In this document: piece by piece, positions 25,931-34,839 of the stretch | How positions within the stretch are numbered: the stretch's first letter is position 1 | How the letters are laid out: the number at the start of each line of letters is the position of its first letter | Assembly: GCF_004123675.1 (NCBI RefSeq) | Contig: NZ_CP035417.1 | Span: 2,223,501 to 2,287,500, forward strand | DNA: 64,000 nucleotides | Origin: Leisingera sp. NJS204 | GTDB lineage: Bacteria; Pseudomonadota; Alphaproteobacteria; Rhodobacterales; Rhodobacteraceae | Direction: 5' to 3' | Position numbers and translations under genes: made by a program | Notes under the pieces: model-generated | Told to the model about the DNA's origin: nothing | The model's input: only the letters and a program-made list of their open reading frames with translations | The model's database searches: none

Positions 25931-27437
25931 GGCGGCTGCCGCCGGGGTGGTGATGGCGGGCAGTGCGCTTGCAAATGAACCCCTGGCGGCGATTGACTGG
26001 CTGAACCAGCCGCAGCCGCGCAACGGGCTGCCCGGAACTGTGCTGCTGGAGCCGCCAGTGGCAGGCACGGCTGCATTTCCGTCCGTTTCGGTCACAGCTT
26101 TGGAGACGCTGGTGCCCCCCATCGGGCTGGTTCCGGCCTCGGCAACCGGCCTGCCGGCCGATCTGTGGCGCGGCAGCAATGCCGATGATGTGTCCCATCT
26201 GATCGAAACCGTTCCGGTGCGCGGCAGCCCGGCGATGCAGGCGTTGCTGTTTACACTGCTGCTGTCGGAATCCCGGCCGCCGGCCGCGGCAGGCGACCGG
26301 ATTCTGCTGGCCCGGCTAGACCGGCTGCTGGCGCTGGGGGCCACGGATCCCTCCCAGGCTCTGGTCGAACATGCAGGCCCCACGGACAACAAGGACCGCT
26401 TCACACGCTGGTTTGACGCCACCCTTTTGACCGGCAGCGAGGACGCCTCTTGCGCCGCCCTCACCGCCTCGCCGCATCTGTCGGACAGCTATGCCGCCAG
26501 GATCTTTTGCGCGGCGCGGCGCAGCGACTGGCCCACGGCGGCGCTGATGATGGAAACCGCCCACGCGCTGGAATTGCTGCCCGAAAACCAGATGCAGCTT
26601 CTGGACCGCTTTTTGAACCCCGATCTGTTTGAGCTGGCGCCGCCGCTGCGCCGCCCGCCCGACCCGGATCCGCTGACCTTCCGCCTGTTCGAGACCATTG
26701 GCGAAGCGATGCCCACCGCCCCCCTGCCGCCAGCCTTTGCCGCGGCAGATCTGCGCGACATTGCCGGCTGGAAGGCGCAACTGGAGGCGGCGGAGCGGCT
26801 GGCGCGTGCCGGGGCGCTCAACCCCAATCAGTATCTTGGCCTGTTCAGCGCCCGTAAACCCGCCGCTTCCGGCGGCATCTGGGACCGGGTTGCGGCAGTC
26901 CAGCAGTTGGAAAGCGACCTTGGCTCCGGCAGTGCAGACGCCATCGCCCGCTCGCTGCCCCGCGCCTGGGATGCAATGCAGCAGGCGGGCACCGAAACCG
27001 TGTTTGCCGACCTCTTTGGCGAGCCGCTGGCGCGGGCAAGCCTGAGCGGCCGGACCGCCGCGCTGGCCTGGCGCATCCGCCTGTTGTCGCCGTCATATGA
27101 ATTGGCCGCGCATGATGCCCAGGCTGCCGGTGCGAATGACCCGTTCCTGGCAGCACTGGCCCAGGGCCGGCCTGGTGACGCTGCCGCCCCGTCACCGATG
27201 GCCAAAGCCATAGCATTGGGGTTTGACACAACGGCCCCGGTGCCGCCTGCGATCCGGCAAATGCTGAACAACGGCCAGCTGGGCGAAGCGATCCTGCGCA
27301 GCATGGTGCTATTTGCCCAAGGTGCCGACGGCAATCTGGGCGACCTGACCGCAGCGCTGGCCGCGTTCCGCGCTGTCGGGCTGGAGGACACCGCCCGCCG
27401 CGCCGCCTTGCAGCTGATGCTGCTGGAGCACCAGTGA
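25920..27437 (+). CDS. Exported protein of unknown function, helical repeat type
   Basis: 505 residues with a short signal sequence (AAAGVVMAGSALANE), so probably periplasmic. The rest is alanine- and leucine-rich and almost wholly helical, with a spacing reminiscent of tetratricopeptide-like repeats; two cysteine-containing stretches (DASCAALT and IFCAARRSDWPTAALMMETA) resemble helix-turn-helix repeats. No catalytic motif is visible. It overlaps the small membrane protein upstream and ends one base before xerD, so all three are one operon. The association with xerD is the only functional hint. Confidence 0.75.
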   Translation: MRIRAAAAGVVMAGSALANEPLAAIDWLNQPQPRNGLPGTVLLEPPVAGTAAFPSVSVTALETLVPPIGLVPASATGLPADLWRGSNADDVSHLIETVPVRGSPAMQALLFTLLLSESRPPAAAGDRILLARLDRLLALGATDPSQALVEHAGPTDNKDRFTRWFDATLLTGSEDASCAALTASPHLSDSYAARIFCAARRSDWPTAALMMETAHALELLPENQMQLLDRFLNPDLFELAPPLRRPPDPDPLTFRLFETIGEAMPTAPLPPAFAAADLRDIAGWKAQLEAAERLARAGALNPNQYLGLFSARKPAASGGIWDRVAAVQQLESDLGSGSADAIARSLPRAWDAMQQAGTETVFADLFGEPLARASLSGRTAALAWRIRLLSPSYELAAHDAQAAGANDPFLAALAQGRPGDAAAPSPMAKAIALGFDTTAPVPPAIRQMLNNGQLGEAILRSMVLFAQGADGNLGDLTAALAAFRAVGLEDTARRAALQLMLLEHQ

Positions 27438-27438
27438 C

Positions 27439-28383
27439 ATGGCGCGCCCCCGGGACAATTTCCAGTGGATCTCAACCTTCCTCGACGCCCAGGCGGCCGA
27501 AGCGGGCGCCTCGCAGAACACGCTTCTGGCCTATGGCCGCGACCTGAAGGACCTGACCGCCTGGCTGGAACACCGCACCCTGGATTTTCTGACTGCCCGC
27601 CAGGACGATATCGAGGCCTATCTGATCAATTGCGACGCGCAAGGACTGGCCCGTTCCACCCGGGCGCGCAGGCTGTCAGCGGCCAAGCAGATCTACCGCT
27701 TTGCGTTTGAGGAAGGCTGGCGTGAAGACAATCCGGCGATCCAGATCCGCGGCCCTGGACGCGAGAAGCGCCTACCCAAAACGCTGGAAGTCATCGAGGT
27801 CGACCGCCTGCTGGATGCCGCGCGCCAAACCGGCCGCAGCACCGCAGACCGGCTGCGCAACACCTGTTTGATGGAGCTGCTCTATGCCACCGGAATGCGG
27901 GTCACCGAGCTGGTCTCGCTGCCGGTTTCCGCCGCCCGCGGCGACCCGCGGATGCTGCTGATCATGGGCAAGGGCGGAAAGGAGCGCATGGTGCCGCTGT
28001 CGCCGCCTGCGCGCGAGGCGCTTGCGGTTTGGCTGTCCACCCGCGACGAGGCCGAGGCGCAGCGCGAAGCCAAGGGCCATCCGTCCTCGCGGTTCCTGTT
28101 CCCCTCGCGCGGCAAATCCGGCCACCTGACCCGGCACCGCTTTTACCTGCTGATCAAGGAGCTGGCAGTCACCGGCGGTGTTTCTCCGGACAAGGTCACA
28201 CCGCACACGCTGCGGCACGCCTTTGCCACGCATCTGTTGGCCAATGGCGCCGACCTGCGCGCAATCCAGGCGCTGCTCGGCCATGCCGATATCGCCACCA
28301 CGGAAATTTACACCCATGTGCTGGACGCCCGCCTGCAGGAACTGGTGCTGGAGCATCACCCGCTGGCCAAGGATACGCGCTGA
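27439..28383 (+). CDS. xerD: Site-specific tyrosine recombinase XerD
   Basis: 314 residues. The N-terminal core-binding domain (about 1-105) is followed by the catalytic domain with the Arg of YATGMRVTEL (about 153), Lys in GKGGKER, His-x-x-Arg in HTLRHAFATHLL (about 256-259), His in LLGHADIATT (about 282) and the tyrosine nucleophile in EIYTHV (about 291). With XerC it resolves chromosome dimers at dif. XerD rather than XerC is preferred because of the TTEIYTHV ending. There is no nearby attachment site or phage gene, so this is the housekeeping enzyme. Confidence 0.9.
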   Translation: MARPRDNFQWISTFLDAQAAEAGASQNTLLAYGRDLKDLTAWLEHRTLDFLTARQDDIEAYLINCDAQGLARSTRARRLSAAKQIYRFAFEEGWREDNPAIQIRGPGREKRLPKTLEVIEVDRLLDAARQTGRSTADRLRNTCLMELLYATGMRVTELVSLPVSAARGDPRMLLIMGKGGKERMVPLSPPAREALAVWLSTRDEAEAQREAKGHPSSRFLFPSRGKSGHLTRHRFYLLIKELAVTGGVSPDKVTPHTLRHAFATHLLANGADLRAIQALLGHADIATTEIYTHVLDARLQELVLEHHPLAKDTR

Positions 28384-28465
28384 CGCGCTGCTAGAACTTG
28401 AAGCGCCTGCGGCAAACCCCCATAAATGCAGCGAACATTCAACTGACCGGATCTCTGGACCTCTC

Positions 28466-29776
28466 ATGGACACTGCCTCCACCGTACTCGACAGCGCCTT
28501 CTGGACCACTGCCGGGGCCATCGTGCTGCTGCTTGTCCTGTCCGGATTCTTCTCCGGCTCGGAAACTGCACTGACCGCCGCCTCGCGCGGGAAACTGCGC
28601 AGCCAGGCCGATAAAGGCTCGCATGGCGCGCAAAAGGCGCTCAGCGTGACCGAAGACAGTGAAAAGCTGATCGGTTCCGTGCTGCTGGGCAACAACCTGG
28701 TTAACATCCTGGGCACGTCGCTGGCGACGGCCCTGTTCACCCGTGCCTTCGGCGAAAGCGGTGTCGCCCTGGCGACACTGGTGATGACCGTTCTGGTGCT
28801 GGTCTTCGCCGAGGTGCTGCCCAAGACCTATGCCATTTCCAACGCCGAAAAGGCCGCTGCGGCTGTTGCCCCGGTGATCGGCGTTCTGGTCACCCTGCTG
28901 GCGCCGGTGGTTGGTCTTGTCCGCCTGCTGGTGCGCGGGGTGCTCGCCATCTTCGGCGTGCGGATTGATCCCGACAGCCACATCATGGCGGTGCGCGAGG
29001 AAATTGCAGGCGCGCTGCATCTGGGCCACTCCGAAGGTGTGGTCGAAAAAGAGGACCGCGACCGCATTCTTGGCGCACTGGACCTGTCTGACCGCTTTGT
29101 CGAAGAAATCATGCTGCACCGCTCCCATATCGAGATGATCGACGCGAACGCCGAGCCGGACACTATCCTAATGCAATGCCTGCAAAGCCCCCACACCCGG
29201 CTGCCGGTGTTTCGCGGCGAGCAGGAAAACATCATCGGCGTGGTTCACGCCAAAGACCTTTTCCGGGCGATGTATGAACAAGCCGGCGGTGCGGATGGTG
29301 ATGCCGGCAAGCTAAAGTTCTTTGATATCTCAGGGGTCGCCAAGGCCCCGTATTTTGTGCCCGAAACCACTACGCTGGACGAGCAGATGCGCCAATTCCT
29401 GCGGATGCGCTCGCATTTTGCGCTGGTGGTGGATGAATACGGCGCGCTGCAGGGGCTGATCACGCTGGAGGATATTCTGGAAGAAATCGTCGGCGAAATT
29501 ACCGACGAATTCGACCCCGACGAGGAAAGCATCGTCAAGAAGACCACAGATGGATCTTATCTGGTCGATGGCGTCACCACCATCCGCGACCTGAACCGCG
29601 CCACCGACTGGAACCTGCCCGATGAGGAGGCCAACACCATTGCCGGCCTCGTCATCCACGAGGCCCAGATGATTCCGACCACAGGCCAGGTGTTCTCCTT
29701 TCACGGGTTCCGCTTTGAAGTGACTGAGCGCGAGGGCAACCGGGTGACGGGCCTCAAGATCCGGCCTTTGTCTTGA
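28466..29776 (+). CDS. CNNM/CorC-family protein (DUF21, CBS pair, CorC_HlyC domain)
   Basis: 436 residues. The N-terminal DUF21 membrane domain has about four helices and the pattern SGFFSGSETALTAASRGKLR. A CBS pair follows (about 210-345; VDEYGALQGLITLEDILEEIVGEI), then the C-terminal CorC_HlyC domain (about 355-436). Related proteins act in magnesium or cobalt efflux; the label hemolysin is historical. The start is inferred from the first membrane segment; the ATG at 28466 has only a weak ribosome site. The MFS-type gene begins 13 bases after it. Confidence 0.85.
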   Translation: MDTASTVLDSAFWTTAGAIVLLLVLSGFFSGSETALTAASRGKLRSQADKGSHGAQKALSVTEDSEKLIGSVLLGNNLVNILGTSLATALFTRAFGESGVALATLVMTVLVLVFAEVLPKTYAISNAEKAAAAVAPVIGVLVTLLAPVVGLVRLLVRGVLAIFGVRIDPDSHIMAVREEIAGALHLGHSEGVVEKEDRDRILGALDLSDRFVEEIMLHRSHIEMIDANAEPDTILMQCLQSPHTRLPVFRGEQENIIGVVHAKDLFRAMYEQAGGADGDAGKLKFFDISGVAKAPYFVPETTTLDEQMRQFLRMRSHFALVVDEYGALQGLITLEDILEEIVGEITDEFDPDEESIVKKTTDGSYLVDGVTTIRDLNRATDWNLPDEEANTIAGLVIHEAQMIPTTGQVFSFHGFRFEVTEREGNRVTGLKIRPLS

Positions 29777-29789
29777 CAGGGATCCACGC

Positions 29790-31424
29790 ATGACCCGTGC
29801 GGCGGGGCTGGCCTGGGGCTGGTTCGACAGCATCATCCTGGACCTGTTCCGCCAGCTGCGCTGGTCCTTTCTACCGCCGCTGCTGATCTATTTCGCCTAT
29901 GGCGCGCAGGGCATCACCACCGTCACCGCATCGTTCTTCGTCAAGGAATACCTGGACTTTTCCGCCGCTTTTCTGGCGGGTCTGGCATTTTGGGTCGGCC
30001 TGCCCTGGGCGCTGAAGATGCCGCTGGGGCACCTGGTCGATCTGATCTGGCGCTGGAAATACCTGCTGATCCTGCTTGGTGCCGGTCTGATGGCCGGCAG
30101 CTATGGCATCCTTGCTGCCATCGTGCTGGAACCTGCGATGATGGACGCTGTGATGCCGCTGGGCGCCTGGTATGTCACCGCCGCGCTGCTGGCTCCTTGC
30201 GGATATGTGCTGCAGGATGTGGTGGCTGATGCCATGTCGGTCGAGGCCGTGCCCCATGCAGATGACCACGGCCGCCCCCTGCCCGAGGCTGAAACCAAAT
30301 CCCTGCACACCACCATGCAGACCTTTGGCCGTATCGCGCTGATCGGCGGCTCCAGCGCCGCTGCCGCGCTGAACGTTGCCCTATTCGATGGCGCCGATGC
30401 GCTGCCTCAAGCGGCAAAGGGCGCGCTTTACGGTTTTGTCTTCACCCTTGCCCTGCTGATCCCGGTCATTTCCCTGTCCGGTGTGGCCCTGGCGATCTGG
30501 CAGAAGTGGCGCAAGGCCGCTGCGCTGCGCCGCGCCGGTGTGTCCGAGGCAAACATCCGCGCCCGCATCGAACTCCCGCGGGAGCCGGTCACCCCCAACC
30601 ACTGGTATTTCATCGGCGGCGGCGGCTTTGTGGCGCTCTCCCTCGCCGTGGGCCTGGGCGATGTGCCCTATTCGCAGGAGATCGTCTTTGCCGGTTCCAT
30701 GGCCATCGTCCTGTTTCTGATGCGCCAGCTGGTCTCGGTTCTGCCAACGGACCAGGCCCGCGCCCTGATCGGCACCGCCATCATCATCTTTGTCTATCGC
30801 GCCACGCCCCTGCGCGGCCCCGGCGCCACCTGGTTTGAAATCGACGTGCTGGGGTTCGACCAGCAGTTCCTGTCAGTCCTGGCCCTGATCACTTCGCTGC
30901 TGACGCTGGCCGGCATGCTGATTTTCCGCCCGATGATGGCCAGCCGCCCGATCACCTGGATCGTCGCCTTCCTTGCCATTACCGAGGCCGTCCTCAGCCT
31001 GCCCAACATCGCGCTTTATTACGGCGCCCACCACTGGACCGCGGCGATGACCGGGGGCGTGGTTGACGCCCGCTTCATCGCCATGGTCGACACCGCCGTC
31101 GAATCCCCGCTGGGCCAGGTCGCGATGATCCCGATGCTCGCCTGGATCGCCCGCAACGCGCCCTCGGGGCTGAAAGCCACTTTCTTTGCGGTCATGGCCT
31201 CCTTCACCAATCTGGCGCTGTCGGCCTCCAGCCTTGGCACCAAATACCTGAACGAAATCTTCGAAGTGACCCGCGAGGTCACGGATTCGGCAGGCACTAT
31301 TACCACCCCAGCCGATTATTCCCAGCTGGGCATGCTGCTGATCACTGTTGGCGTGATCCTCCTCCTGGCACCGCTCACTGCAATATTTGTCTTTCAGAAC
31401 AGCCGCTTCCGCACATCTGAGTAA
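29790..31424 (+). CDS. MFS-type membrane transporter, BT1/folate-biopterin-like
   Basis: 544 residues with about 12 to 14 membrane helices. The first part (YFAYGAQGITTVTASFFVKEYL, then GLPWALKMPLGHLVDL) recalls the BT1/folate-biopterin transporter family by the position of the KEYL segment and the loop between helices 2 and 3. That relationship is from motif memory and is tentative; a general MFS transporter is safe. Lies 13 bases after the CorC-like gene and ends at its own terminator, 31451-31471. Confidence 0.7.
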   Translation: MTRAAGLAWGWFDSIILDLFRQLRWSFLPPLLIYFAYGAQGITTVTASFFVKEYLDFSAAFLAGLAFWVGLPWALKMPLGHLVDLIWRWKYLLILLGAGLMAGSYGILAAIVLEPAMMDAVMPLGAWYVTAALLAPCGYVLQDVVADAMSVEAVPHADDHGRPLPEAETKSLHTTMQTFGRIALIGGSSAAAALNVALFDGADALPQAAKGALYGFVFTLALLIPVISLSGVALAIWQKWRKAAALRRAGVSEANIRARIELPREPVTPNHWYFIGGGGFVALSLAVGLGDVPYSQEIVFAGSMAIVLFLMRQLVSVLPTDQARALIGTAIIIFVYRATPLRGPGATWFEIDVLGFDQQFLSVLALITSLLTLAGMLIFRPMMASRPITWIVAFLAITEAVLSLPNIALYYGAHHWTAAMTGGVVDARFIAMVDTAVESPLGQVAMIPMLAWIARNAPSGLKATFFAVMASFTNLALSASSLGTKYLNEIFEVTREVTDSAGTITTPADYSQLGMLLITVGVILLLAPLTAIFVFQNSRFRTSE

Positions 31425-31450
31425 CGAAACCGCAGCCTGACTGCTCATAA

Positions 31451-31471
31451 GCGGCACGCGGTGCCGTTTTT
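31451..31471 (+). terminator. Terminator after the MFS-type transporter gene
   Basis: CGGCAC (31452-31457) pairs with GTGCCG (31461-31466), followed by TTTTT. It separates this operon from the FAD/folate enzyme gene at 31534. Confidence 0.75.
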
Positions 31472-31533
31472 CTGCTGGACTACTGTTCACTTCTGTACAG
31501 AATGCAGGCAACACCTACTCAGGGGAGGCCCAA

Positions 31534-33951
31534 ATGAAAACCACCACCCGCGTGGCAGTTATCGGCGGCGGCGTCGTCGGCTGCTCAGTTCTGTATCACC
31601 TGACCAAGCTCGGCTGGTCCGACGTCATGCTGATCGAACGTTCGGAGCTGACCAGCGGCTCCACTTGGCACGCGGCGGGCGGGTTTCACACCCTCAATGG
31701 CGACACCAATATGGCGGCGCTGCAGGGCTACACCATCAAGCTTTATAAAGAGCTGGAAGCGATCACCGGCATGTCCTGCGGGCTGCATCACGTCGGCGGC
31801 GTCACCCTGGCCGAAACCCAGGAACGCTTCGACATGCTGAAGGCCGAACGCGCCAAGCACCGTTTCATGGGGCTGGAGACCGAAATCGTCTCCCCCGAAG
31901 AAATCAAGAAGATCGCCCCCGTCACCAACACCGACGGCATTGTCGGGGGCCTGTACGATCCGCTCGACGGCCACCTCGATCCTTCCGGCACCACCCACGC
32001 CTATGCCAAGGCCGCGCGCATGGGCGGCGCCACGATTGAAACCCACTGCAAGGTGGTTGAGACCAACCAGCGCCCCGACGGCACCTGGGATGTGGTGACG
32101 AACAAGGGCACCGTCCACGCCGAGCATGTGGTCAACGCAGGCGGCCTCTGGGCGCGTGAAGTCGGCGCCATGGCCGGCGTCTACATGCCGCTGCACCCAA
32201 TGGAGCACCAGTATATCGTCACCGACGAGGTGCCGATGATCGCCGAGATCATCGACGGCGGCGGCGAGCACCCGCATGTGATGGACCCGGCCGGCGAAAG
32301 CTATCTCCGGCAAGAGGGCCGCGGCCTCTGCATCGGCTTCTATGAGCAACCCTGCAAACCCTGGGCGGTGGACGGCACACCGTGGGACTTCGGGCATGAG
32401 CTGCTGCAGGACGACTTCGACAAGATCGAGGATTCCATCAATTTCGCCTACAAACGCTTCCCGGCGCTGGAGGCTGCGGGCGTGAAATCAGTGATCCACG
32501 GCCCCTTCACCTTTGCCCCCGACGGTAACCCGCTGGTGGGCCCGGTTCCCGGCATGCGCAACTACTGGTCCGCCTGCGCCGTCATGGCCGGCTTCAGTCA
32601 GGGCGGCGGCGTCGGCCTGATGCTGGCCCAGTGGATGGTGGAGGGCGAATGCGAGCGCGACACCTTTGCAATGGACTGCGCCCGCTTCGGCGGTTGGATC
32701 ACACCCGGCTACACCCGCCCTAAAGTCATTGAAAACTATCAGAAACGCTTCTCCATCGCCTACCCGAACGAGGAGCTGCCCGCGGCCCGCCCGTTCCGCA
32801 CCACGCCGATGTACGACATCTTCGATGGCATGGGCGCGGTCTGGGGTGCGCAATACGGCATTGAAGTCCCGAACTACTTCGCGGAAGGCGACGAGCCGCG
32901 CTACGAGACCCCGTCCTTCCGCCGCTCCAACGCGTTTGAGGCCACCGCGCGCGAGGTCAAGGCGGTCCGAGAAAACGTAGGCATCAACGAGGTCCACAAC
33001 TTCGGCAAGTACCTGATCAAGGGCACAGGCGCCCGCGCCTGGCTCGACCGCATCATGGCCGGCCGGGTGCCGCAGCCGGGCCGTCTGTCGCTGACACCGA
33101 TGCTGTCGCCCAAAGGCCGCCTGATCGGGGATTTCACTATCTCCTGCCTGGCGGAGGAAGAATTCCAGCTCACCGCCTCCTATGGGAGCCAAGCATACCA
33201 CATGCGCTGGTTCCTGCAGAACCTGGACGATGGCGTCAGCCTCGAGAACATCTCCGACACCCGCAACGGCTTCCAGATTGCAGGCCCCAAGGCGCGCGCG
33301 GTGCTGCAAGCCTGCACAAGGGCCGACATTTCGGACATGCGGTTCATGGATGTGCGCCGCCTGACCGTGGGCATGGCCGACTGCATCGTGCAGCGGGTCA
33401 GCTACACCGGCGATCTGGGCTATGAAATCTACTGCGACCTGCCCTCGCAACGCGCCCTGTGGGATGCTCTTTGGAATGCAGGCCAGCCGCACGGTATGAA
33501 ACCCTTCGGCATGCGGGCGATGATGTCGCTGCGCCTGGATAAATTCTTCGGCTCCTGGCTGCGGGAATTCTCGCCCGACTACACCGCTGCCGAAACCGGG
33601 CTGGACCGTTTTATCTCCTTCAAGAAGAACGCAGATTTCATCGGCCGCTCCGCCGCCGAGGCTGAACGCGACACAGGCCCCGCGCGCCAGCTTTGCGCCT
33701 TTGAGGTAGAGGCAGACGACGCAGATGTGGTCGCCTATGAACCGATCTGGCTCGACGGCGCCGTCGCGGGCTTCTGCACCTCCGGCGGTTACTCGCACCA
33801 CGCGCAGAAATCCGTCGCTCTAGGCTTTGTTCCAACGGACCGCGCCCAGGACGGCCTTGAGGTGGAGATCGAAATCCTTGGCAATATGTACAAGGCCCGC
33901 CTGATCACTGAACCGCTGTTCGACGCCGACGGCGCCCGGATGCGCGGCTAA
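31534..33951 (+). CDS. FAD-dependent dimethylglycine/sarcosine dehydrogenase-like protein with GcvT domain
   Basis: 805 residues. The N-terminal half is a D-amino-acid-oxidase-type FAD domain (VAVIGGGVVGCSVLYHL; STWHAAGGFH). His46 in the TWHAAG motif is the residue that binds FAD covalently in mitochondrial dimethylglycine dehydrogenase. An FAO_M linker follows (about 370-430; ARPFRTTPMYDI), then the GcvT folate domain and its C-terminal barrel (about 430-805; SYTGDLGYEIYCD). Such enzymes demethylate N-methylated glycines and pass the carbon to tetrahydrofolate. Roseobacters carry several of these; the exact substrate is not fixed by sequence. GGGGAGG precedes the ATG. Monocistronic. Confidence 0.88.
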   Translation: MKTTTRVAVIGGGVVGCSVLYHLTKLGWSDVMLIERSELTSGSTWHAAGGFHTLNGDTNMAALQGYTIKLYKELEAITGMSCGLHHVGGVTLAETQERFDMLKAERAKHRFMGLETEIVSPEEIKKIAPVTNTDGIVGGLYDPLDGHLDPSGTTHAYAKAARMGGATIETHCKVVETNQRPDGTWDVVTNKGTVHAEHVVNAGGLWAREVGAMAGVYMPLHPMEHQYIVTDEVPMIAEIIDGGGEHPHVMDPAGESYLRQEGRGLCIGFYEQPCKPWAVDGTPWDFGHELLQDDFDKIEDSINFAYKRFPALEAAGVKSVIHGPFTFAPDGNPLVGPVPGMRNYWSACAVMAGFSQGGGVGLMLAQWMVEGECERDTFAMDCARFGGWITPGYTRPKVIENYQKRFSIAYPNEELPAARPFRTTPMYDIFDGMGAVWGAQYGIEVPNYFAEGDEPRYETPSFRRSNAFEATAREVKAVRENVGINEVHNFGKYLIKGTGARAWLDRIMAGRVPQPGRLSLTPMLSPKGRLIGDFTISCLAEEEFQLTASYGSQAYHMRWFLQNLDDGVSLENISDTRNGFQIAGPKARAVLQACTRADISDMRFMDVRRLTVGMADCIVQRVSYTGDLGYEIYCDLPSQRALWDALWNAGQPHGMKPFGMRAMMSLRLDKFFGSWLREFSPDYTAAETGLDRFISFKKNADFIGRSAAEAERDTGPARQLCAFEVEADDADVVAYEPIWLDGAVAGFCTSGGYSHHAQKSVALGFVPTDRAQDGLEVEIEILGNMYKARLITEPLFDADGARMRG

Positions 33952-34152
33952 TGCCTCCAGGCAGGTCAGCAAGCCTGACCTGCCTGCCCCCTGTTGCCAG
34001 GCCTGCGCACGCGGCCCCAGAGCAGTTCCGCAACGGATCGGTCAGCGTCTCTGACCTAGCGGGTTTTCCCTGGACCCGTCCTTTCATCTTTCCCAAAATA
34101 CTCCCGCCGGAGGCATCCGACCTTGCGGCCCAATGCAAAGGCCCGGAAAACC

Positions 34153-34734
34153 ATGACCGCCATCGCCATTCTCCTGCTCGCAGCCGGCGCCTCATCCCGG
34201 ATGCATGGCCGTGACAAGCTGATGGAGGATGTGGACGGCCAGCCTCTGCTTGCCCTGATGTGCCGCCGGGCGGCGCTTACCGGTCTGCCGGTGTTTGTGA
34301 CCTTGCCCAGCGAAACCCATCCCCGTGCGGCCGCAACCGGCAGCGCGATCCCGGTCCCGGTTCCCGACGCGGCTGAGGGCATGGCCGCCTCGATCCGCCG
34401 CGGAATCGCAGCACTGCCTGAACAGACTAAGGCCGTGATGATACTGCCTGCCGACATGCCGGAGGTTGAGACGCAGGACATGCTGCATCTGGCCGCGCAT
34501 TTCCCTGGTGATGGCAGCCCGGTCCTGCGCGCTGCTTCAGAGGACGGCATCCAGGGCCACCCGGTGCTGTTTCCGCGCCGCTGTTTTGCCGCCCTGAAAA
34601 CCCTCCGCGGGGACCAGGGTGCCCGCAGCCTCCTGAAATCCGAACCGCCGCAGATGGTGCCCCTGCCAAAGAACCATGCGCTGACCGATCTGGACACGCC
34701 CGAGGACTGGGCCGCCTGGCGCAACCGCCGCTGA
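34153..34734 (+). CDS. MobA-like NTP transferase, molybdenum cofactor cytidylyltransferase type
   Basis: 193 residues. The nucleotide-binding LLLAAGASSRMHGRDKLM (about 7-24) and VMILPADMPEV (about 97-107) define the MobA/MocA fold. MocA-type enzymes make the cytosine dinucleotide form of the molybdenum cofactor for xanthine dehydrogenase-like enzymes. No molybdoenzyme gene is nearby, so the substrate is uncertain. Start chosen at the ATG before TAIAILLL; an in-frame start at 34123 is possible. Confidence 0.75.
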   Translation: MTAIAILLLAAGASSRMHGRDKLMEDVDGQPLLALMCRRAALTGLPVFVTLPSETHPRAAATGSAIPVPVPDAAEGMAASIRRGIAALPEQTKAVMILPADMPEVETQDMLHLAAHFPGDGSPVLRAASEDGIQGHPVLFPRRCFAALKTLRGDQGARSLLKSEPPQMVPLPKNHALTDLDTPEDWAAWRNRR

Positions 34735-34762
34735 TCACCAGCATCACCCCTTCCAACGCAGA

Positions 34763-34789
34763 GAAGGCAGGGCCCAAGGCCCTGCCTTC
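34763..34789. terminator. Bidirectional hairpin between convergent genes
   Basis: A perfect twelve-base stem GAAGGCAGGGCC / GGCCCTGCCTTC with a three-base CAA loop. It lies 29 bases past the MobA-like gene and 51 bases past the RTX/Hint gene on the other strand. No long T-run on either side, but the stem is strong enough to end both. Confidence 0.7.
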
Positions 34790-34839
34790 CTGCGCTTTGC
34801 TCTTCTCTGCTGTTTCCCCCAAAACAGCAGCAGCATTTC

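Noticed and set aside
32488-33801. 437-codon frame antisense to the DMGDH-like gene
   Set aside because: Compositional shadow of the GC-rich gene on the other strand; no recognisable motif.
34092-34118. AAAATACTCCCGCCGGAGGC upstream of the MobA-like gene as a dispersed repeat
   Set aside because: I recall similar roseobacter intergenic sequences, but no clear second copy is in this window; the stem CTCC/GGAG is too short to support a feature.
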